Made by a program: the position numbers and the translations under genes
Source: Reyranella sp. CPCC 100927
Lineage (GTDB): Bacteria > Pseudomonadota > Alphaproteobacteria > Reyranellales > Reyranellaceae
Direction: 5' to 3'
NCBI RefSeq assembly: GCF_007859315.1
Contig: NZ_VOHA01000010.1
Coordinates: 1-64,000 of the forward strand
DNA: 64,000 nucleotides
Part shown: piece after piece, positions 27,161-35,777 of the stretch
Numbering within the stretch: position 1 is the first letter of the stretch
Layout of the letters: every line of letters starts with the position of its first letter
Notes under the pieces: generated by a model
What the model was told of the DNA's origin: nothing
The model's database searches: none
Seen by the model: the letters and a program-made list of their open reading frames with translations, nothing else

Positions 27161-27564
27161 GTACCGTGCTCCCGGCCGGCGCCCTCGCTGGCCAGCAGCA
27201 CGACGCCTGCGCCGATCACCGCAACGCCCAGGCAGCGGATCAGACCGACCGTTTCACCCAGCCAGACGGCCGACGCCGCCAGTACGGTCACATACGCGAC
27301 CGCGGTCAGCGGAAACGCGCGGCTGACGTCGCTGTCGCGCAGCAGCGTCATCCAGGCCAGGAACGACAGGAAGTAACACAGGAAACCCAGAACAACCGGC
27401 GGCGACGACACGGCGGCCACCAGCCACCGGCCGATGCCGCCCACACCCTGCAGATGATCGCTGCCAGCCTTGAGGAACACCTGCGAGGCGGTCTCGAAGA
27501 CCACCAACAGGATCCAGCCCAGCCATGCATGGATGCCGGTGCGAACAGCGGGCGTCTCGATCAT
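27157..27564 (-). CDS. Small DMT/SMR-family transporter (first of two)
   Basis: This 135-residue protein has about four membrane helices, including WLGWILLVVFETASQVFLKAGS, PPVVLGFLCYFLSFLAWMTLL, VAYVTVLAASAVWLGE and CLGVAVIGAGVVLL. This is the size and pattern of EmrE/ArnE-type half transporters. FETASQVFLKAGSDH matches the conserved first helix with a buried Glu. A second small transporter lies two genes upstream, so the two probably form a heterodimer. It starts 1 bp after the hydrolase stop. Confidence 0.8.
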   Translation of the reverse strand: MIETPAVRTGIHAWLGWILLVVFETASQVFLKAGSDHLQGVGGIGRWLVAAVSSPPVVLGFLCYFLSFLAWMTLLRDSDVSRAFPLTAVAYVTVLAASAVWLGETVGLIRCLGVAVIGAGVVLLASEGAGREHGT

Positions 27565-27565
27565 G

Positions 27566-28426
27566 CTACGCGCCGCGCGGCTGGTCGAAGATCGGACGGC
27601 CGGCGATAGGCGGTAGCGGCAAGGAGCGGAAGAAGGCGGCCGTCTGCTGCGCCACCTCCTCGCGCTGCTGGTCGATCGTGATCATGTGATAGCAATCGTC
27701 GAGCAGGATCTGCCGCACGGGGCCAGACAGTCGCCTGGCGACATAGTCGGCATTGCGCGGCGATGTCATGTCGTCGTCGCGGGCATGCACGATCAGGGTT
27801 GGCGTGGTGATCAGCGGCAGGTCGCGCTTGACGCGCGCGATCAACTGCCGCAGTTCGATCAAGCTGGCGCCGGGCGTGGCGGAAAATCCGGCAGCGGCGC
27901 TGTCGCCGCGCGACATGCGCGTGACGATGATGTCGCGCAGGCGCGCATCCTTGATGCCGAACGGGTATGCTTCCACGAAACGATAGCGGCGCGCGAACGG
28001 CGATTTGAGGATCAGCGGCAACAGGAAGCGCAAGCGCGGGATGCTCCAGCCGTCGTAGAACAATGTCGTGGAGTAGAGCGCCGTGCCGGACACCAGATGG
28101 CGGCACTTGAGCGCCAGGCGCAGCGACAGCAGGGCGCCCATCGACAATCCGCCGACGAACACACGCCGTGCGCTGGCGTGCAGCCGCACCAGGGCCTCCT
28201 CGACGCCGTCGTACCAGTCGCGCCATCCGGTGCGAACCAGTTCGGCCTCGCTGCGGCAATGGCCACGCAAGCGCGGCACCCACACGGTGAACCCGTCGGC
28301 GTTGAGCCGCCGCGCCACGAAGCGCATCTCGGTCGGCGTTCCCGTCAGGCCATGGATCAGCAGTACCGCATCGGGGCCGCCCCTGAGGTAGATGCCCTCG
28401 CCGGCGGCGCTCAACCTGATCGTCAC
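27566..28426 (-). CDS. Serine alpha/beta hydrolase (carboxylesterase Est30-like)
   Basis: This 286-residue protein has LLIHGLTGTPTEMRFVARRL (22-41), the elbow GLSMG with Ser95, an acidic patch ARDDDMTSP (Asp218/219) and His247 in CYHMITID. The pattern resembles monoacylglycerol lipase/carboxylesterase Est30. It could be a thioesterase releasing a product from a carrier. The GTG at 28426 overlaps the upstream transporter stop by GTGA; the longer open frame is rejected because its added part is antisense-like. Confidence 0.83.
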   Translation of the reverse strand: MTIRLSAAGEGIYLRGGPDAVLLIHGLTGTPTEMRFVARRLNADGFTVWVPRLRGHCRSEAELVRTGWRDWYDGVEEALVRLHASARRVFVGGLSMGALLSLRLALKCRHLVSGTALYSTTLFYDGWSIPRLRFLLPLILKSPFARRYRFVEAYPFGIKDARLRDIIVTRMSRGDSAAAGFSATPGASLIELRQLIARVKRDLPLITTPTLIVHARDDDMTSPRNADYVARRLSGPVRQILLDDCYHMITIDQQREEVAQQTAAFFRSLPLPPIAGRPIFDQPRGA

Positions 28427-28794
28427 GAAACGCCTCCGAAGGATACGACGGCGACACCCAGCGTGATCAGGACGGTTCCGAGCCATCGCCGTGGTGTCAC
28501 CCGCTCGCCCAGCACCAGCCAGCCGGCCAGCGCGACGCCGCAGTAGCTGAGACTGGCCAGCGGAAAGAGCAGGCTGAGCGGCGCGTGCTGCAGCGCCGCC
28601 AACCACAGCACAGCCTCCAAGGCATAGGCCAGCACGCCGACGGCGATCGCCGGCGACAAGGCGATGGCCAAAAAGAACGGCAGGCCCTGCGGTGCCGGCA
28701 CCGGCAGGCGCAGGAGACCGACTTTGAACAGGAGCTGGCCGACTACATCGAGCACGACAGTGGCCAGGAACAGGCCAATCGCCAGGCCGCTCAT
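28423..28794 (-). CDS. Small DMT/SMR-family transporter (second of two)
   Basis: This 123-residue protein has about four membrane segments: AIGLFLATVVLDVVGQLLFKVG, LAIALSPAIAVGVLAYALEAVLWLAAL, SLLFPLASLSYCGVALAGWLVLGE and WLGTVLITLGVAVV. It resembles EamA/ArnF half-size carriers. The start at 28794 overlaps the arginase-fold gene by ATGA. It is only loosely similar to the first small transporter, which fits an asymmetric pair such as ArnE/ArnF rather than a recent duplicate. Confidence 0.8.
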   Translation of the reverse strand: MSGLAIGLFLATVVLDVVGQLLFKVGLLRLPVPAPQGLPFFLAIALSPAIAVGVLAYALEAVLWLAALQHAPLSLLFPLASLSYCGVALAGWLVLGERVTPRRWLGTVLITLGVAVVSFGGVS

Positions 28795-29705
28795 GCCGCA
28801 ACCGCCGACAGCAACGCCAACAGCGCCGCGTTGGTACGCGCGTTCACGGCGATCTCGCGCGAGCCCGCGTCGCGCGGCTGGTCGGTCCATGACTCGAAGC
28901 GCTTGCGCAGGTTGCGATGGCGGATCGGCGCGTACTCGCCGCACACATCGACGCCCAGCACCCGCCGCCGGTCGACCAGCGCCTCGATCGCCAGCATGAG
29001 GGCCGACAAGGGCATCGCGCCCTGATCCCAGTTGGTCGTCGCGTCCTGCTGGCAGAGCACGTCCTTGTCGATGGTGATCCAGATCGACTCGGTCGGAATG
29101 CGCGTGCACAGCTCGGCAACGAAGGCGCTCCAATCCTCGCCGACACAGCGCCACGCAATGCGGCCGCCGGCAACGCGATGCCCCGGGCCATCATCGAAGG
29201 TGCCGATGATGCGCGATGGCGCGTGCCGCCATGGATAGAGTTCCAGCCGACCGCGGCGCAGCGCCGCCAGGTTGGCGCCCTTGAACTGCGGCCAATCGAG
29301 ATCGTCGCTGCACGGGCCGATGGTCACGATCCGCACGACATGCGGCAGTTCCAGGGCCCGGTTCACCCACGACCCGCAGTGCCAGCGCGGCGCGAAGCGC
29401 ACCCAGTCCGGGTGATTGTCGAAGTGCACCACGGTGAACGGCCGCGCCGCCGTCGCCATCAGCGGTACGGTCAGGTGATGGAAATCACCCGACCCGATGA
29501 ATGTAACGGCAGAGCCGCGGCCGCCATCACACAAGGCATCGCGAACCCGGTGCTCGAAACCCAGCATCGCCGACTCGTCGGTCCATAGCCGCAGCCGCGG
29601 CCCCAGATCGCCGGCCGCGATCCAGCCGCCGTCACGGCGGGCGGCATCGACCACGGCCGGCTGGACGGCAAGGCTGCCATCGAGATCGATCGCCTGTACG
29701 CGCAT
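28791..29705 (-). CDS. Arginase/ureohydrolase-fold hydrolase
   Basis: This 304-residue protein has the binuclear metal-site motifs of the ureohydrolase fold: GSGDFHH (71-77), DNHPD (Asp96, His98, Asp100) and TIDKD (Asp213, Asp215). The usual GGDHS, DAHxD and SFDxDxxDP are each recognisably altered, so this is a divergent member. Ureohydrolases cleave guanidino or formimino groups from arginine, agmatine and related amines. It lies 6 bp after the aminotransferase gene, suggesting guanidino or amine chemistry. Confidence 0.83.
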   Translation of the reverse strand: MRVQAIDLDGSLAVQPAVVDAARRDGGWIAAGDLGPRLRLWTDESAMLGFEHRVRDALCDGGRGSAVTFIGSGDFHHLTVPLMATAARPFTVVHFDNHPDWVRFAPRWHCGSWVNRALELPHVVRIVTIGPCSDDLDWPQFKGANLAALRRGRLELYPWRHAPSRIIGTFDDGPGHRVAGGRIAWRCVGEDWSAFVAELCTRIPTESIWITIDKDVLCQQDATTNWDQGAMPLSALMLAIEALVDRRRVLGVDVCGEYAPIRHRNLRKRFESWTDQPRDAGSREIAVNARTNAALLALLSAVAA

Positions 29706-29711
29706 CGCCGA

Positions 29712-31157
29712 TCAGCGACGCAACGCGCGGGCCACGACCTGATCGAGCAGCGCGATGGCAAGATCGATCTCCTCGCGCGTGATCTCCAGGCTCGGCGCCA
29801 GCGTCACCACGTTCTTGTAGTAACCGCCGATATCGAGAACCAGGCCATAGCGGCGATCGCCGACCTGCAGGTCGCCCTTCATGCCCTCGTCCACCATCCG
29901 GTCGACCAGTGCCTTGTCTGGTGTGAACCCGTCGGCGCCGCACATCTCCATGCGCAGCGCGAGGCCCATGCCATCGACGTCGCCGATCTCGGGGTACTTA
30001 CGCTTCAGCTCGCGCAGCCCGGCCAGGAAGTAAGCGCCCTTGGCGAAGGTCAGCGTTTCATAGTCCTTCTCGTCGCACAGGCGCAGCGTCTCCAGCCCCA
30101 CTGCCGTGCCCATCGGATTGGCATTGAACGTCGAGTGGGTCGAGCCGACCGGGAACGTTGCCGGGTCGATCAGTGCCTCGCGCGCCCACAGGCCGGACAG
30201 CGGGTTGAGGCCGTTGGTCAACGCCTTGCCGAAGACGATGATGTCGGGCTTGACGTTGAAATTCTCGATCGCCCACAGCCTGCCGGCGCGGTAGAAGCCC
30301 ATCTGGATCTCGTCGTCGACCAGCAGGATCTTGCGCGCCTCCAGCACCGCCTTCAGCTTCTCGAAGTAACCCGGCGGCGGCACGACATAGCCGCCGGTGC
30401 CCTGGATCGGTTCGATATAGAAGGCGGCGTATTCGGCCTGGCCGACCTTGGGATCCCACACGCCGTAATATTCCGAATCGAACAGGCGGGTGAACTGATC
30501 GACGCAGTAGAGACCGCAATCCTGGCGCTGCTTGCCGTAGGGGCAGCGGAAGCAATAGGGAAACGGCACGAACTGCGCCCGATCACCGAAGTGGCCGTAG
30601 CGGCGACGATAACGATAGGACGACGTGATCGACGAGGCGCCGAGCGTACGGCCATGATAGCCACCCTCGAAGGCGAACATCAGGCTCTTGCCGCCCGACG
30701 CGTTGCGCACGATCTTCAAGGAGTCCTCGACCGCCTGCGCGCCGCCGACGTTGAAGTGGACGCGGCCTTTGAGGCCGAAGCGATCCTGCACGCCGACCGC
30801 GATCGTCCTGGCCAGTTCGATCTTCTCGCGATGCAGATACTGAGACGCCACCTGCGGCAGCACGTCGAGCTGCCGGCGCACGGCCTCGTTCAAGCGCTCG
30901 TTGCGGTAGCCGAAGTTGACCGCCGAATACCACATCTGCAGATCGAGATAAGTGCGGCCGGCGGCATCGTACATGAACGATCCGTGGCAACGCTCGAAGA
31001 GCTTCGGCGGATCGACATAGTGCACGGTATCGCCATGCGAGCACCACAGGGCCTCGTCCGCCAGCAACGCGGCCTCATCGTCGATCGGTTGCGACCGAGG
31101 CGCGACAGCACTCTCGTCGCCCGCCAGGAACTGGCGCAGCGGCGCTACGTCATTCAT
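29712..31157 (-). CDS. Class III PLP-dependent aminotransferase
   Basis: This 481-residue aminotransferase has the PLP lysine Lys311 (IIVFGKALTNGL), the cofactor Asp in LLVDDEIQMGFYR (Asp281 or Asp282) and EGGYHGRTLG. A four-cysteine segment, PYCFRCPYGKQRQDCGLYC (Cys202, 205, 214, 218), may bind metal or an Fe-S centre; similar cysteine inserts occur in other class III enzymes. The ATG at 31157 has a GGAG box 6 bases upstream. The amine acceptor and donor are unknown. Confidence 0.9.
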   Translation of the reverse strand: MNDVAPLRQFLAGDESAVAPRSQPIDDEAALLADEALWCSHGDTVHYVDPPKLFERCHGSFMYDAAGRTYLDLQMWYSAVNFGYRNERLNEAVRRQLDVLPQVASQYLHREKIELARTIAVGVQDRFGLKGRVHFNVGGAQAVEDSLKIVRNASGGKSLMFAFEGGYHGRTLGASSITSSYRYRRRYGHFGDRAQFVPFPYCFRCPYGKQRQDCGLYCVDQFTRLFDSEYYGVWDPKVGQAEYAAFYIEPIQGTGGYVVPPPGYFEKLKAVLEARKILLVDDEIQMGFYRAGRLWAIENFNVKPDIIVFGKALTNGLNPLSGLWAREALIDPATFPVGSTHSTFNANPMGTAVGLETLRLCDEKDYETLTFAKGAYFLAGLRELKRKYPEIGDVDGMGLALRMEMCGADGFTPDKALVDRMVDEGMKGDLQVGDRRYGLVLDIGGYYKNVVTLAPSLEITREEIDLAIALLDQVVARALRR

Positions 31158-31186
31158 CAAACTCTCCACGCGTTGAAATTCTGTCG

Positions 31187-31852
31187 TCAGGCCACTTCGG
31201 CGAGGCGGCCGGTCAGTTTGGCGAAGGCGAGGCGCGCGGCCGTGAAGTCGGGAACGTCGACCGCCGGCCACCCCTGCTCGCGGGCCTTCGCGAGCAATGC
31301 GCCACGCGCGAACACAAGGTCGGCCGCCTCGCCCAGGCAGAAGTCGGAGCGGCCATCACCGATCAGCAGCGTGCGGTGACGGCCGGCGGCCAGGCGCGCG
31401 GCCTGATTGCATTTGCACACCCCGCTGCGCGCCTTGCAGGTCGCGGCGACAGCATACGGCACCGCCATGGTGTAGGTTCCATCACCGCCGGGCACCAGCT
31501 GGTTGGCGATCACCACAAGGCCGTCGATACCGTGGCGCGCCAGGATCCGTTGGATGACGTAGTCGAGGCCGTCGCTCACGACCGCAATGGGCATGCCGGC
31601 ACGCCGGCAATCGTCGACGAAAGCGGGAAACTGCGGGTCGATATCGATCGTGTCGAGAAAGGCGTCGAGATCCGCCGATGTCGCCCGGATCATCGCCACC
31701 TGCAGGCGCATGCACCGCAGGGCGCTGATCCGACCGTGCTTCCATGCTTCCTCTACGAACTGCCACGCCGGATCCGCGAACTGATCCAGCACGCGGTCGG
31801 TGACATCGAACGGCACGATCGTGCCGTCGAAATCACAAACGATCGTCCACAT
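31187..31852 (-). CDS. HAD-superfamily phosphatase (MtnX/SerB-like)
   Basis: This 221-residue protein has the HAD nucleophile motif CDFDGT with Asp7 and Asp9, a middle VVSDGLDYVI and the late motif IGDGRSDFC. The arrangement is that of subfamily IB phosphatases such as MtnX and phosphoserine phosphatase. A CKARSGVCKCNQ segment gives an unusual cysteine cluster. The ATG at 31852 has an AGGAGAG box. It heads the operon, 29 bp before the aminotransferase, and probably removes a phosphate from a precursor. Confidence 0.85.
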   Translation of the reverse strand: MWTIVCDFDGTIVPFDVTDRVLDQFADPAWQFVEEAWKHGRISALRCMRLQVAMIRATSADLDAFLDTIDIDPQFPAFVDDCRRAGMPIAVVSDGLDYVIQRILARHGIDGLVVIANQLVPGGDGTYTMAVPYAVAATCKARSGVCKCNQAARLAAGRHRTLLIGDGRSDFCLGEAADLVFARGALLAKAREQGWPAVDVPDFTAARLAFAKLTGRLAEVA

Positions 31853-32046
31853 CCAGGACTCTCCTTGCTGCGCCGGACATGGCGCCACACCGACACGGCG
31901 CATACGCCGCGCGTGTGATCCGACCCTGACGATGGGATGACTCCGACCTGACGATCACGAGCAACACCCGCGTCACCATCGAACACGGGTGCGAGCATCT
32001 GCTCGCAAGATTACGTCAACATGATCGGCATTTGTTCACGATGACT

Positions 32047-32233
32047 CCCCTCTCCGCCCACGAAGTGGGGGGAGAGGGAGGGGCCCACGCGCAGCGTGGG
32101 AGGGTGAGGTGGGTGGTCGGAACACATGCGATGTTTCCAACGAGACCATGTGCGTCTTCAACACCCACCTCACCCTCCCATCGCTGACGCGATGGGCCCC
32201 TCCCTCTCCCCCCACTTCGTGGGCGGAGAGGGG
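32047..32233. repeat. Long inverted repeat, each arm with internal hairpins
   Basis: Arms at 32047-32115 and 32162-32233 are near-perfect reverse complements around a 46-bp loop. Both arms keep the mini-hairpin CCCACGAAGTGGG. They differ at a second mini-hairpin: CCCACGC-GCA-GCGTGGG at 32084-32100 against CCCATCGC-TGAC-GCGATGGG at 32177-32196. Pairing is kept despite the changed bases. This looks like two copies of a palindromic dispersed element in opposite orientation. It lies between the HAD-phosphatase operon promoter and the end of the ycjF-like gene and could also act as a terminator. Confidence 0.75.
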
Positions 32234-32243
32234 GGCGTCGACC

Positions 32244-33233
32244 TCATGCGTTCATCAATGTGCCCAGCAGGCTCTTGCGTTCATCGGGCTCGAACGACAG
32301 CGGCCGACAGACCTCCATCGCGCGCATGCCGAAGCGCAATGCGCGCAAACCGACGATCGACCCTTCCGCGACCTTGCCCGCGATCTTGTCGGCGAAACCG
32401 CCGCCCAACGCCTCTGCCAGCATGTCGCCCGCCGGATCGGCGGCCATCGCCGTGGCAGTACTGATCACGGCCGCGCGCGCCAGGCGCGTGGTGGCAAGGC
32501 CGCTGGGGCGCAAGCCGTAGATCTCCGCCACGCGGCGAACCATCGCCACACTGCGCCAGGCGACGATGACGGCATCCAGCGCCGGGTGCGGACTCGCCGC
32601 GGCAGCGCCCAGCGTCACCAGCATCTCGCGGCGTATGGCACGGCGCGCCTCCTGGTCGAGCGGCGCCAGCACGACGGCGCGGAATTGCCGCACGATGGCG
32701 TCGCTGTCGCTTTGACCATCGATGCGGTGATGAAACTGCTGCACGAGTTCCGGACGGCGCGACGCCACCATGGTGAGCACCGGCGTCAGGGCCGACATGA
32801 GCTCGCCGGGCGCATCGCGGCGCAAGGCCGCCTCCAGCTTCGCACGCAGGCGCGTCGCATCCTGCAGGCGGCGCAGCGCGCGGAACTCATGCAGCAGGGC
32901 TGCCGTGAGCGCGCCCAGAAATCCCAGCGACAATGCGCCCAGGGCTGCGCCGCCGATCCAGTCGCGCTGCCAGATGTCGACGAGACCGTCCACCAGGCTG
33001 TAGACGGAAAATCCCGCGACCATCGCAGCCAGCGACCAGGCAGCCACGCCCCAGTACGACGTGCGCGCCGGCGCGGCCACCACCACCTCGGCCGTGTCCA
33101 CCGGTTCGATCGGCGCATCGACCCGTCCGGGAACCACGCTCGTCCGACTTGATGCCGGTGCGTCTTCGATCGGGACGATCAGATCGGGTGCTACCGGCCC
33201 GGGTGCGTCCGTCACGACACGAGGGGTGTTCAT
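32244..33233 (-). CDS. ycjF: YcjF-like membrane protein (TIGR01620)
   Basis: This 329-residue protein has two membrane segments (about 60-110), a charged helical middle and a C-terminal domain with RPSGLATTRLARAAVISTATAMAAD and RFGMRAMEVCRPLSF. These are characteristic of the YcjF/TIGR01620 family. It is always linked to YcjX, as here with an ATGA overlap. The pair is associated with envelope stress (phage-shock regulon in enterobacteria); the biochemical role is unknown. Confidence 0.87.
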   Translation of the reverse strand: MNTPRVVTDAPGPVAPDLIVPIEDAPASSRTSVVPGRVDAPIEPVDTAEVVVAAPARTSYWGVAAWSLAAMVAGFSVYSLVDGLVDIWQRDWIGGAALGALSLGFLGALTAALLHEFRALRRLQDATRLRAKLEAALRRDAPGELMSALTPVLTMVASRRPELVQQFHHRIDGQSDSDAIVRQFRAVVLAPLDQEARRAIRREMLVTLGAAAASPHPALDAVIVAWRSVAMVRRVAEIYGLRPSGLATTRLARAAVISTATAMAADPAGDMLAEALGGGFADKIAGKVAEGSIVGLRALRFGMRAMEVCRPLSFEPDERKSLLGTLMNA

Positions 33234-34621
33234 GCGAGATAGTCCCCGAGCAGATAGTTGAGCGCGTCGGGCAAGCCGATGTTCGGAAAGCCACCGTACC
33301 GCCATCCAGGATCGGGGCGTGGCTGGAAATCCCAGAAGCGATACCTGAAGGCGTTCCAGGGCGGCGGATAGTCGAGCGGCACCGCGCCGGGATCGAAGGC
33401 AGCCGTGGCATCATCGGCGCGGGCCTCGCCCTGCAGCACCTCGCGGCCGGTGTCGCGGCGAACCACATCGGTGGTACAGCGCACGGCGGCCAGCACGCCC
33501 ACCGATATGCCCGCGGCCGCCTTGATGCGGTTGCTTTCGTCGAGCACGTTCAGCATGCGTCGGGTCAGGTTCTCCAGATGGAGCCGATCGCCGCGCACCA
33601 CATGGTCGGCCTTGGTGGCGGCGAACAGCACCCGGTCGATCTTGTGCCCGGTCAGCCAGCGCATCGGCCCGGCCTTGCCATGATCGAAGTTTTGCAGGAT
33701 CGCCGCCAGCGCCACGCTCATGTCGTCGAACACCTCGGCGCCGTCATTGAGCGCGGTCAGCACATCGACCAGCACGATCTGGCGGTCGATCCCCGCCAGG
33801 TGCTGCCGATAGAACGCGCGGATGACGTTGTCCTGGTAGTCGCGAAATTTCCCGGCAAATGCCGCCTGCAGACTGCCGGAGGCCGGCGCCGTCGCGAGCT
33901 GGGGCAGCGGGCAGAAGCGGAGCACCGGAGCGCCCCGCAACTCGGCTGGCGTCAGAAGCCGTCCCGGCTGCAGGAAACGGAGCCCCTTGTCCGCACACCG
34001 TTGCAGATAATCGGCATAAAGCGCCGCCGCGCGCCCCGCCCACTCCTCATCGTGCGGCTGGTCGGGGCGCCGGTCCGATACAAAAGCCAGCCAGTCGCGC
34101 GCCAGGTCACCGCGCGATCCCGCCTGTGCCTGGCGGATCATGGCCGCCGACCATGCCTCGAAACTCTGCTCGAGCATGGGCAGGTCGACCAGCCATTCGC
34201 CGGGGTAGTCGACGATATCGAGCTGCAGGGTCGCGTCGGTGAGACCGAGCCAGCGGGCGACCGTGCCGACGACCCCGCTGCCGCGCCGGTAGTTGATATC
34301 AAGGCGCAGGCGCGAGATGCCGTCCGTCGGCGTCGGCCACTCGGGCTTCTGCCCTGTCAGTGCATCAATCGCCTGGGTGTAGGGGAACTGCGGCACCGTG
34401 GCATGGATGTCGTTGCGCAGCACTGCGGCCACCAATCGGCCCTCGTCGAAGAGCTCAAAATTGCGCAACGGGCTGCGTGCGGCCACTGCATCCGCACGCA
34501 ACAAGTTATGGACCAGCGACGTGATGAAAACGGTCTTGCCCGCCCGGCGTAAGCCAGTCACCCCCAGGTGCACGCGCGTGGCGAGGAGGTCGTCCACTTT
34601 CTTGAGAAGAAAATCGTCCAC
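33230..34621 (-). CDS. ycjX: YcjX-like P-loop NTPase (DUF463)
   Basis: This 463-residue protein has the P-loop GLRRAGKT (23-30) followed by VFITSLVHNLL, the LQLDIVDYPGEWLVDLPML segment (Walker B/switch-like) and FAATKADHV, similar to a GTPase base-recognition motif. This order is typical of YcjX, a GTP-binding stress protein. It overlaps the ycjF-like gene. The 296-bp region upstream is AT-rich and divergent from pyrE. Confidence 0.9.
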   Translation of the reverse strand: MDDFLLKKVDDLLATRVHLGVTGLRRAGKTVFITSLVHNLLRADAVAARSPLRNFELFDEGRLVAAVLRNDIHATVPQFPYTQAIDALTGQKPEWPTPTDGISRLRLDINYRRGSGVVGTVARWLGLTDATLQLDIVDYPGEWLVDLPMLEQSFEAWSAAMIRQAQAGSRGDLARDWLAFVSDRRPDQPHDEEWAGRAAALYADYLQRCADKGLRFLQPGRLLTPAELRGAPVLRFCPLPQLATAPASGSLQAAFAGKFRDYQDNVIRAFYRQHLAGIDRQIVLVDVLTALNDGAEVFDDMSVALAAILQNFDHGKAGPMRWLTGHKIDRVLFAATKADHVVRGDRLHLENLTRRMLNVLDESNRIKAAAGISVGVLAAVRCTTDVVRRDTGREVLQGEARADDATAAFDPGAVPLDYPPPWNAFRYRFWDFQPRPDPGWRYGGFPNIGLPDALNYLLGDYLA

Positions 34622-34917
34622 GCGCCGTCCTCATCCTGCGAGCCGCCACCGGCCATAGTCGAGGCTGCATCCGCGGAATGCCAGCCCATAGGCCATTCCG
34701 GCTTCTGTCGCGCGCAAACCGGGCACTTCAATGACATCTTAATTTTAGGATTAAATGAATCTAAAAGTTCATTTTATTTCAATGAATTATCTATAATACT
34801 TAAATTCAAATATGCACTTGCTGTCCCACCCTCGTTGCGGCACGCGACTTGCTACCATCCGCGCCGGACGGTAGATAACGTGCGCCGATCCGGGGGAAGA
34901 CGGCGGGGAACAGCGTG
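34622..34917. promoter_or_regulatory. AT-rich divergent spacer between ycjX and pyrE
   Basis: About 34735-34815 is AT-rich (TTTATTTCAATGAATTATC) and should contain promoters for both directions. A hairpin CTACCATCCG/CGGACGGTAG (34852-34861 with 34865-34874, one mismatch, 3-base loop) lies 43 bp before the pyrE start, in the probable leader. It may be regulatory, but there is no T-run to make it a clear attenuator. Confidence 0.45.
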
Positions 34918-35766
34918 ATGGCGTCGAAAGCAAAGACAAAAGGCAAAGCAGGTTCGGTGAAAAAACCGGCCCCTGGCAAGCCAACCGCCAAGCCGGCGCG
35001 CACCACGGGCCCGGCGGCAGCCAAGCGTTCGGCACCGCAAGCCAGCGCCAAGAGCGGCACCAACACAGCCGCGCGCGAAACTGCCCGATTACTGCTGGAC
35101 ATCAAGGCGGTTCACTGCCGGCCCGAGAACCCTTTCATTTTCACATCAGGCCGCGCCAGCCCCGTCTACATCGACTGCCGCAAGATCATCTCCTTCCCCG
35201 AGGCGCGCGCCCGCATCATGGCGCATGCCCACAAGGCAATCGGCGATGCGATCGGCTGGTCGAAGATCGATGTCGTCGCCGGCGGCGAGACGGCCGGCAT
35301 TCCCTTCGCCGCTTTCATTGCCGCCACCGCCAAGAAGCCGATGATCTACGTGCGCAAGCAACCCAAGGGCTTCGGCCGCATGGCGCAGATCGAAGGTGAA
35401 CTGAAAGCCGGTGAGCGCGTGCTGCTGGTCGAAGACCTGGCGACCGACGGCGGCAGCAAGGTGATGTTCATCGACGCTCTGCGCAAGGCCGATGCCAAGG
35501 TCACCGACACGTTCGTCATCTTCCATTACGGGATCTTTCAGCAAAGCGTCGATATCCTGGCTGCCATGGGCGTCAAGCTGCATGCGCTCGCCACCTGGTG
35601 GGACGTCCTCGATGCCGCCGAGCGCTACAAGCTGTTCGATGAAAAAGGTCTGTCCGAGACCCGGGCCTTCCTGACCGAGCCCGACCGCTGGTCGGCGGCG
35701 CATGGCGGCCGCAACCCCGTGCACGGCACGGTCAGGCCGCCGATGACGGCCAACGGCGAGCGGTAG
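34918..35766 (+). CDS. pyrE: Orotate phosphoribosyltransferase
   Basis: This 282-residue enzyme converts orotate and PRPP to OMP in pyrimidine synthesis. It has FTSGRASPVYIDCRK, VDVVAGGETAGIPFAA and the PRPP loop VLLVEDLATDGGSK. The first 50 or so residues are a low-complexity tail rich in Lys, Ala and Pro that normal PyrE (about 210-230 residues) lacks. The ATG at 34918 is preferred over the GTG three bases before it; a CGGGGAA box lies upstream. It is transcribed alone and followed by a hairpin. Confidence 0.93.
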   Translation: MASKAKTKGKAGSVKKPAPGKPTAKPARTTGPAAAKRSAPQASAKSGTNTAARETARLLLDIKAVHCRPENPFIFTSGRASPVYIDCRKIISFPEARARIMAHAHKAIGDAIGWSKIDVVAGGETAGIPFAAFIAATAKKPMIYVRKQPKGFGRMAQIEGELKAGERVLLVEDLATDGGSKVMFIDALRKADAKVTDTFVIFHYGIFQQSVDILAAMGVKLHALATWWDVLDAAERYKLFDEKGLSETRAFLTEPDRWSAAHGGRNPVHGTVRPPMTANGER

Positions 35767-35777
35767 AACGTCCTTCG

